In this document: positions 1-4,666 of the stretch, one piece after another
Position numbering within the stretch: the first letter of the stretch is position 1
How the letters are laid out: every line of letters starts with the position of its first letter
Assembly (NCBI GenBank): GCA_946410535.1
Contig: CAMKAR010000090.1
Coordinates: forward strand, 1-8,032
DNA: 8,032 bases
Direction: 5' to 3'
From: an uncultured Bacteroidales bacterium
Lineage (GTDB): Bacteria; Bacteroidota; Bacteroidia; Bacteroidales; F082
Notes under the pieces: generated by a model
Told to the model about the DNA's origin: nothing
Databases searched by the model: none
Seen by the model: the letters and a program-made list of their open reading frames with translations, nothing else
Program-made: the position numbers and the translations under genes

Positions 1-787
1 CCTTCACGACGGGATAGGGGCATTGGCCATCGGGGAAGTTCTCCATCAGGTAGTTGTAAGCAATACCCGTGGTGATGATACCGATATTCTTCTTCGAGCC
101 GTCAAAGTACTTGTTGTAGCCTGAAGTCTCCGAAGCCTCGGTGAAAGCGGGTTGCTTGTCGATGAGGTTGCGATAGAGACGCTTGGCGTTGGCCGGAAGC
201 AGCACGAACGACTTGGCGTCGGCAGGCTCGGTGAGTTCGTTTTGCGGACGCACGGGCTTACGCACCACGCCAGCACGGCTGTGGGCCAAACGGGTCGGGA
301 TGCGGTAGAGCACTGGCGTGCCGAGTTGCTCGCTCAGCTCGAAGCCGTAGTGCACCATGTCGTATGCCTCTTGTTGGTTCGAAGGTTCCAGCATGGGGAT
401 CATGGCCCAGTGGCCATAGAAGCGGCTGTCTTGTTCGTCTTGCGACGAGAACATCGACGGGTCGTCGGCCACGACGATGAGGACGCCCTTCGTACCGATG
501 ATGGCGGCATTCATGAAGGGGTCGCCGCAAACGTTGAGACCCACGTGCTTCATGCAGGTCATGGCACGCTTGCCGGCGTAGGCCACGCCAATGGAGGCCT
601 CAAGGGCGGTCTTCTCATTGGCGCACCAATTGGCGATCACGCCTTGTTCCTTGGCTTGCTTCGAGTTGATGACGTACTCTGTGATTTGGGTTGAAGGCGT
701 GCCCGGGTAGCTGTTGATGGCCGAGCCGCCAGCGTCGATGAAGCCTTGTGCAATGGCCTCATCGCCTAAAAGCAATAATTTCTCCAT
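1..787 (-). CDS. iorA: Indolepyruvate:ferredoxin oxidoreductase alpha subunit, 5' part (partial)
   Basis: This enzyme oxidatively decarboxylates aryl-2-oxo acids such as indolepyruvate to aryl-CoA, using thiamine diphosphate and passing electrons to ferredoxin in cytoplasmic amino-acid fermentation. The gene starts at ATG 787-785 and 262 residues are visible before the left edge cuts it; the family is usually about 530-600 aa. Visible family marks are MEKLLLLGDEAIAQG at the N-terminus, YPGTPSTQITE (27-37) of the pyrimidine-binding domain, NEKTALE (57-63), KHVGLNVCGDPFM (80-92) and DDPSMFSSQDEQDSR (108-122). The TPP-binding half and the C-terminal ferredoxin-like cluster region, if present, lie outside. 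The partner iorB would be expected just downstream, also outside. It has its own promoter (856-886), so it is probably transcribed separately from coaE. No strong Shine-Dalgarno is seen, as is usual in Bacteroidota. Confidence 0.93.
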   Translation of the reverse strand, partial: MEKLLLLGDEAIAQGFIDAGGSAINSYPGTPSTQITEYVINSKQAKEQGVIANWCANEKTALEASIGVAYAGKRAMTCMKHVGLNVCGDPFMNAAIIGTKGVLIVVADDPSMFSSQDEQDSRFYGHWAMIPMLEPSNQQEAYDMVHYGFELSEQLGTPVLYRIPTRLAHSRAGVVRKPVRPQNELTEPADAKSFVLLPANAKRLYRNLIDKQPAFTEASETSGYNKYFDGSKKNIGIITTGIAYNYLMENFPDGQCPYPVVK

Positions 788-838
788 ATCAATAATTCAA
801 TATTTCAGATTTAAAATTTAAAATTCAAAATTGGTTCG
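788..838 (-). promoter_or_regulatory. A/T-rich iorA leader with a motif shared with the yajC leader
   Basis: On the minus strand the leader begins with CGAACCAA (838-831) and continues as an almost pure A/T tract containing AATTTTAAATCT before the ATG. The same two words in the same order occur upstream of yajC (2819-2867). It may be a translation-enhancing unstructured leader, a regulatory site or a dispersed repeat; the sequence alone does not decide. Confidence 0.4.
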
Positions 839-856
839 CCCAAAGGGGAATTGGGC
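838..856. promoter_or_regulatory. Operator-like inverted repeat at the iorA transcription start
   Basis: A perfect inverted repeat, GCCCAA (838-843) and TTGGGC (851-856), is separated by 7 bp. It begins on the last base of the -7 element and spans the predicted start of transcription. Because the upstream arm would be largely untranscribed, a protein-binding site is more plausible than an RNA hairpin. It lacks a following T-run, so I do not call it a terminator. Chance occurrence is possible; no regulator gene lies in the window. Confidence 0.3.
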
Positions 857-886
857 AAAGATACGGAAAAAAGCGATACAAACAAG
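856..886 (-). promoter_or_regulatory. Bacteroidota-type promoter for iorA
   Basis: Read on the minus strand, a TATCTTTG -7 element (863-856) matches TAnnTTTG exactly. It lies 19 bp downstream of CTTG (886-883), a near match to the -33 TTTG; a full TTTG at 882-879 is present but spaced only 15 bp. The start of transcription should fall near 849-852, giving an iorA leader of about 60-65 nt. It lies directly after the coaE stop codon. Match by eye to the known consensus; not tested. Confidence 0.65.
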
Positions 887-902
887 AAAAAAGTCGAAAT
901 TG

Positions 903-1499
903 TTATTTCGCTTGCCGAAATATGTCGTGCAACCGCTGGATTTGCTCCTTTAGGGTCTCGTCTTCGTCGTCGTTTTCATGCCAAATGACATAATCGGACA
1001 AGAGACGCTTGCCTTCTTCGGGCCATTGCCTGGCCATACGCGCCCTAACAGCACCTGCGTCGCAATGGTCGCGGGACATGGCACGACGCAGACGGATGGT
1101 TTCGGAAGCCGTCACCATCACCACGGCATCGAACCGCTTTTCGAGACGCTTCTCGAAAACCAATGCTGACTCAAACAGGACGTAAGGCGCACTCTGCCTT
1201 GCCGTCCACTGCTCAAAATCGACGAACAATGCGGGATAAAGAATGCCTTCCAAGTCGCGCTGGGCAGTTTCATCGCTGAAAACCAATTCGGAAATGTATT
1301 TTCTATTTAACTCATTGTCAGCAATGTAGAAGCCATCGCCGAAACGTTCACGAATTTGTTGGCGCACTTCGGGAAGGAAATACATTCGTTTGGCGGCATC
1401 GTCGCTGCTGTAGACAGGGATTCCAAACCTTTGTTTCCACAACTCGCAGACCCACGACTTGCCGCTGCCGATGTTTCCCGTTATGGCGACCTTTTTCAT
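903..1499 (-). CDS. coaE: Dephospho-CoA kinase
   Basis: This kinase phosphorylates the 3'-hydroxyl of the ribose of dephospho-CoA with ATP, the last step of coenzyme A synthesis, in the cytoplasm. The protein is 198 aa, normal for the family. The P-loop GNIGSGKS is at residues 8-15, followed by the substrate-side segment GIPVYSSDDAAKRM (26-39). VLFESALVFE (107-116) corresponds to the family's PLLFE segment. RARMARQWPEE (152-162) and SDYVIWHEN (168-176) match the C-terminal R..RQ..EE and D.VI.N pattern. I chose ATG 1499-1497 because MKKVAITGN begins the Rossmann-like strand; the frame stays open to 1562, but that extension has no family resemblance and lies inside ybbR. The start overlaps the ybbR stop as ATGA, implying translational coupling. 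The stop is TAA at 905-903. Confidence 0.95.
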   Translation of the reverse strand: MKKVAITGNIGSGKSWVCELWKQRFGIPVYSSDDAAKRMYFLPEVRQQIRERFGDGFYIADNELNRKYISELVFSDETAQRDLEGILYPALFVDFEQWTARQSAPYVLFESALVFEKRLEKRFDAVVMVTASETIRLRRAMSRDHCDAGAVRARMARQWPEEGKRLLSDYVIWHENDDEDETLKEQIQRLHDIFRQAK

Positions 1500-2464
1500 T
1501 GCACGATAAGATATTCCACCTTGTCGGGGCGGGTGCTGAGGACTTGCACGGTGGGTGGCCAAGAGGTGAGGCGCACGTCAAGCAAGGGCTGCATGGCTTT
1601 AAGCTGCTCACGATCGACGACGACACTGAAACTCTCAGGGGTGATGGCGGCATAGTCGCGCATGGCCACAAGGCATTTCACCGACATCGTTTCGGGGAAA
1701 AACCTGTATTTCAGGCTGTCAGTCACCTGAATGGGCACCTCGACATCCATCTCCGTGAATTTCTCCACCTCAAAGGTGGCCTTCACTTCCTTGATGTTGG
1801 AATGGATTCGTCCGCTGCACAAATCGAGGGCGACATTCTCGGTAAAGCCTTCGCTCACGTTCGACTTGGAGAGCATTTCGGTTTGCACCGAACGAAGCGT
1901 GTCGACGACTTCCTCGGGACCGAAGACGGTAACCGAAGCCGGGTCCAACGTGGGGATGCCGTAAACGCCAAACTGCCGTTGCGTCTTAATGTCGAAACGC
2001 AACGCGATAGGCACCACTTTCGACTTCAGTGGATTCATCGTGAAGTAAATCTTGCTTTCGTTGATGGTGACGTCGGTCGGGCTGATGTCGAGCCTATCGG
2101 CGATTTTCTCCGCCACATATTGGCTGCTGAACGAATAGGTGTCGGCGTTCTCCTGACGGTAAGGCACATCGCCCAAGGCAATGGTAACCACACGTTTAGG
2201 CTCGCGTATCATCTTATAGCGCAGGGTATGGAAGCCGTCGATGTTCAACGACATCTTGACCGACTGCTCATCGGATGCAATCCATTGGTCGGCGGGCACG
2301 TCGGCAAGCTGAAGCCGAAACGTAGTTTGCGTCGTATAGTTTTCCGACAGCTTGACCAGAAACCAAGCTCCCGTCGAGATAACCAAAAACACGAGGAAAG
2401 TGAAGGCGGAGTGCTTGTTGGTGCGTTCCACCTTCTCTTTGATGCGATCCAATTGGTCTGTCAT
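1496..2464 (-). CDS. YbbR-domain (CdaR-like) membrane-anchored protein
   Basis: The protein has 322 aa: a short charged cytoplasmic N-terminus (1-19), one membrane helix (about 20-38, FTFLVFLVISTGAWFLV), then a large exported region of YbbR-type beta repeats. One clear repeat covers about 148-196 (SKVVPIALRFDIK through VTVFGPEEVVDTL); another starts near 241 (VEVPIQVTD) and continues through PESFSVVVD. In Firmicutes the YbbR protein CdaR modulates the c-di-AMP cyclase CdaA. In Bacteroidota the gene commonly sits between yajC and coaE, as here, and its role is not established, so I give no symbol. It starts 19 nt after the yajC stop and ends with a 4-bp ATGA overlap with coaE, so the three are very probably one transcript. 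A regulatory link to c-di-AMP is inference only; no cyclase gene is present here. Confidence 0.85.
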   Translation of the reverse strand: MTDQLDRIKEKVERTNKHSAFTFLVFLVISTGAWFLVKLSENYTTQTTFRLQLADVPADQWIASDEQSVKMSLNIDGFHTLRYKMIREPKRVVTIALGDVPYRQENADTYSFSSQYVAEKIADRLDISPTDVTINESKIYFTMNPLKSKVVPIALRFDIKTQRQFGVYGIPTLDPASVTVFGPEEVVDTLRSVQTEMLSKSNVSEGFTENVALDLCSGRIHSNIKEVKATFEVEKFTEMDVEVPIQVTDSLKYRFFPETMSVKCLVAMRDYAAITPESFSVVVDREQLKAMQPLLDVRLTSWPPTVQVLSTRPDKVEYLIVQ

Positions 2465-2483
2465 GTCAAAACCCGCTCCGTGA

Positions 2484-2807
2484 TTAGGCTTGTCCGACGC
2501 GGTTGCCGTTTTGGACGAGGGCGGTCTTTTCGACCTCCACCTCAGTGTTGGGGGCGAGTGAGATGACCACGGTGGTGTCTTTCACCTCGACCACCTTGCC
2601 ATGGAAGCCACCGATGGTGACCACCTTATCGCCTTTTTGCAGGCCTTCGCGGAACTTTTGCTCTTCCTTGGCCTTCTTCGACTGCGGACGTATGAAGAAA
2701 AGCCAGAAAACAACGATGAGCAAGAGGATGAAAATCAAGCTCGTCCAAGGGCTTTGGCCTTGACCTGCTGCGGCAGCATCTTGTAAAAGGATAAATAACG
2801 TATTCAT
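2484..2807 (-). CDS. yajC: Preprotein translocase accessory subunit YajC
   Basis: YajC associates with SecDF and the SecYEG translocon in the inner membrane; its exact contribution to export is minor. The protein is 107 aa, typical in length. A short periplasmic N-terminus is followed by one membrane helix (about 21-39, WTSLIFILLLIVVFWLFFI). Next comes the conserved cytoplasmic RPQSKKAKEEQKF (40-52) and the small beta domain with GDKVVTIGGFHGKVVEV (59-75). The start at 2807 is the only Met before the helix. The gene is first of yajC-ybbR-coaE and is separated from the upstream lipoprotein gene by 97 bp, so it may have its own promoter, although I find no exact TAnnTTTG there. Confidence 0.95.
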   Translation of the reverse strand: MNTLFILLQDAAAAGQGQSPWTSLIFILLLIVVFWLFFIRPQSKKAKEEQKFREGLQKGDKVVTIGGFHGKVVEVKDTTVVISLAPNTEVEVEKTALVQNGNRVGQA

Positions 2808-2904
2808 TATAAGTGATTTAAAGATTTAAAAACTAAAGATTTAAAATTGTTTTTCTATTTTGGTTCGTTACTCGCATTGACACCTATCGTCTCTAAACTC
2901 TAAA
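2808..2904 (-). promoter_or_regulatory. yajC leader with a duplicated A/T word and shared CGAACCAA motif
   Basis: On the plus strand TAAAGATTTAAAA occurs twice, at 2819-2831 and 2834-2846, with a 15-bp period. TTGGTTCG (CGAACCAA on the minus strand) is at 2860-2867. The CGAACCAA, A/T-rich tract, AATTTTAAATCT, ATG order mirrors the iorA leader. There is no CAAA on the plus strand and hence no perfect TAnnTTTG on the minus strand. No hairpin followed by a T-run is visible. Read-through from the DUF1573 gene remains possible. Confidence 0.4.
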
Positions 2905-3363
2905 CTAATACTGATCGGGTGTTTGCACTTTTGCCTTGATACGAAGCGTGGTCTTTGCGGGATTGGTGTTCGACATGACGGTGAGGAAACGGCTTTGGAA
3001 ACCATGATGGCCCGAACTGTTGTAAGTCACCTTGATGTCGCCCGTCTTGCCTGGCGCGATAGGCTCACGCGAATAGTCGCCCACGGTGCAGCCACAGCTC
3101 GAACCCACCTCGCTGATGATGAGCGGCGCATTGCCCACATTCGTGAAGTGGAACGAATAAGTGACCACCTCGCCCTGAAGCAGCGTGCCAAAGTCGTGTT
3201 CTTCCTTGTCGAACTTGATGCCTGCCTGCTTGTTTGAGGTTTCGACGGCCGATTTGGGATTGGTCACGAGGTCGGTCGAGAGCTGGCCTTGCTGCCCGTC
3301 GCGGCCATTGCAAGCCACGAGCATCATCAGGGCCAAAGTTATGATAGGAATCAGTCTTTTCAT
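2905..3363 (-). CDS. DUF1573 lipoprotein
   Basis: This is a 152-aa predicted lipoprotein of unknown function. Signal peptide MKRLIPIITLALMMLVAC ends in a lipobox (LVAC) with C18 as the acylated residue; the following N-G-R residues fit a mature lipoprotein. A low-complexity linker reaches about 46. The DUF1573 immunoglobulin-like domain follows: IKFDKEEHDFGTLLQGEVV (49-67), FHFTNVGNAPLIISEV (71-86), the signature SSCGCTV (88-94) and PIAPGKTGDIKVTYNSSG (101-118). The domain is related in fold to ASH/PapD-like modules. I chose ATG 3363-3361, not the open-frame extension to 3441, because it gives the signal peptide and forms an ATGA overlap with the CHU_C gene stop. DUF1573 genes commonly lie near yajC in Bacteroidota. 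The stop is TAG. Confidence 0.9.
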   Translation of the reverse strand: MKRLIPIITLALMMLVACNGRDGQQGQLSTDLVTNPKSAVETSNKQAGIKFDKEEHDFGTLLQGEVVTYSFHFTNVGNAPLIISEVGSSCGCTVGDYSREPIAPGKTGDIKVTYNSSGHHGFQSRFLTVMSNTNPAKTTLRIKAKVQTPDQY

Positions 3364-4583
3364 CTTGATGCGGGTTGTCTTTGTGATTTGATGATCATCA
3401 CCGAGCCTTGGTAGGTGGCGTCGTTCTTCAGGCCGTGGCACTTCAGCACATAGAAATAGGTGCCGTCGGAGAGTCCTCCGCCGTCCCAGTCGTTCTGATA
3501 GTCCTTCGAATGGTAGACGACGCGTCCCCAGCGGTTGAAGATGGTCAGCTCCGACGACTCATAATAACGGTTCAACGGCTCGTAGTTCTCATATTCGTTA
3601 CCCGACTCACGGTAGCCACGGCTTCCGTTGTCGCCGCCCGAAGGCATGTCGCTACCGCCGTCGAGCGAGATGATGAAGTAGTCGTTGGTGCCGTCGCCGT
3701 TGGGTGTAAACACATTCGGAATCTTCAATTTGACGGGTTCCACCTTGACGGTATGATAATACGAGGTGTCGCACCCTTGCGGGTTATAGACCTTCAGCTC
3801 GGTGCTATAGTCGCCTGTCTCCACATAGGTGAAGCGCGGCTCGTTTTCGGTCGATGTGATGTTGTATTGCTGGTTGAGGACCCAATAAAAGTTGCTGATA
3901 TCCAACGTATCAGCCGAAAGGTTCTCGAACGAATAGGTCACATGCGGGTTTTGCAGATACACGGTATCGCCAGGGTCGGTGGTGATTTCGGCCACGGGAT
4001 TGGGATAAGCCCGCAGCGTCACGCTGTCGCGTTGCATACAGCCGCGCCCGTCGGTCACCTTTATATAATAGTATTTGTAAGCTTCCAAACCGATAGCCCA
4101 GCTCGGGTCGTTGGGGGCGATATGCAAGGGGCTGACCTCCCATTGGTAGACAAAAGGCGGCTCGTAAACCGTGGCGAGGCTGTCGACCATGGCCACCACT
4201 TGCGCATTGCGTCCGTTTTCTTCCTCACGGTTGCTACAAGTGAGCTTCAGCTGGCGGAAATCCACCTCAAAACGGGGCATCACCTCGACGGTAAACTCCG
4301 ACTGGCACACCTCATTGCCGCTTTCGGCCTCACGGATTTCCACACGGTAGGTCGTGGTGGAGAAGGGACGCACCGTGATGCTGCTGGTGGTTTGCCCACC
4401 TGGCGTCCAAGAATAGGAATAGAGGTAGTTGTTGGGAACGCTGAGCGTCACAGCCGACTGGCTGCACACGGGCATGTCGACATTGCAGGTGATTTCGCAG
4501 GGGTCTTGCGCCTTCGCGAAAATCGAGCAAACACAAGCCATGAGCAGCAGTAAGGCTCTCGATATTAGGATGGTGTGTCTCAT
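3360..4583 (-). CDS. T9SS type B (CHU_C) surface or secreted protein with Ig/PKD-like repeats
   Basis: The 407-aa protein is predicted to be exported by Sec and then by the type IX system. The signal peptide is MRHTILISRALLLLMACVCS with likely cleavage after AKA (25). LMAC at 14-17 is a weak alternative lipobox. Cys-bearing Ig-like modules follow: about 27-102 (SWTPGGQTTSSITVRPFSTTTYRV pattern), about 105-192 with YKYYYIKVTDGRGC (169-182), and a PKD-like module about 195-283 with YVETGDYSTELKVYNPQGC (253-271). The C-terminal gliding-motility-associated domain (about 285-401) shows IPNVFTPNGDGTNDYFII (288-305), LTIFNRWGRVVYHS (346-359), WDGGGLSDGTYFYVLKC (366-382) and the final strand QGSVMIIK. 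A Gly/Asp/Tyr-rich insertion (about 308-343) lengthens the tail. A ligand or adhesive role is plausible but not shown. The stop overlaps the DUF1573 start as ATGA. Confidence 0.9.
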   Translation of the reverse strand: MRHTILISRALLLLMACVCSIFAKAQDPCEITCNVDMPVCSQSAVTLSVPNNYLYSYSWTPGGQTTSSITVRPFSTTTYRVEIREAESGNEVCQSEFTVEVMPRFEVDFRQLKLTCSNREEENGRNAQVVAMVDSLATVYEPPFVYQWEVSPLHIAPNDPSWAIGLEAYKYYYIKVTDGRGCMQRDSVTLRAYPNPVAEITTDPGDTVYLQNPHVTYSFENLSADTLDISNFYWVLNQQYNITSTENEPRFTYVETGDYSTELKVYNPQGCDTSYYHTVKVEPVKLKIPNVFTPNGDGTNDYFIISLDGGSDMPSGGDNGSRGYRESGNEYENYEPLNRYYESSELTIFNRWGRVVYHSKDYQNDWDGGGLSDGTYFYVLKCHGLKNDATYQGSVMIIKSQRQPASR

Positions 4584-4603
4584 TACAATTCCAAAATAGG
4601 TTG

Positions 4604-4636
4604 CAAAGATAGGAAATTTATCAAGATGAACGCAAG
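4604..4636 (-). promoter_or_regulatory. Bacteroidota-type promoter for the CHU_C gene
   Basis: On the minus strand TATCTTTG (4611-4604) is an exact TAnnTTTG -7 element, preceded after 21 bp by CTTG (4636-4633) as a weak -33. The flanks (AATTTCC before, CAACC after) resemble the ATPase promoter. The predicted leader is only about 15 nt. It would allow the CHU_C gene and DUF1573 lipoprotein to be expressed independently of the amidase gene. Confidence 0.6.
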
Positions 4637-4666
4637 TTCATGCCGAATATTGTTTCAACCGACACT

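Noticed and set aside
13..17. Lipobox in the CHU_C protein (residue coordinates, LLMAC)
   Set aside because: The residue at -2 is Met and a normal signal peptidase I site (AKA before Q26) follows, which is usual for T9SS cargo; kept only as an alternative.
152..694. Plus-strand open frame opposite iorA
   Set aside because: The minus strand encodes conserved IorA motifs throughout; the plus frame shows none.
838..856. Rho-independent terminator for coaE
   Set aside because: The stem is short and not directly followed by a T-run on the minus strand, and it overlaps the iorA promoter.
1500..1562. Upstream start for coaE
   Set aside because: The extra 21 residues precede a standard CoaE N-terminus and lie inside ybbR; the ATGA overlap supports 1499.
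1499..2566. Long plus-strand open frame (355 codons)
   Set aside because: Antisense to the YbbR gene and the end of yajC; no domain, no promoter and a His/Arg-rich composition.
3364..3441. Upstream start for the DUF1573 protein
   Set aside because: It would bury the lipoprotein signal peptide behind 26 charged residues and lies within the CHU_C gene.
3408..4553. Long plus-strand open frame (381 codons)
   Set aside because: It lies wholly opposite the CHU_C gene, which has a signal peptide and clear domain motifs; the plus-strand translation is rich in His, Arg and Val with no recognisable domain, typical of an antisense frame in G+C-rich coding DNA.
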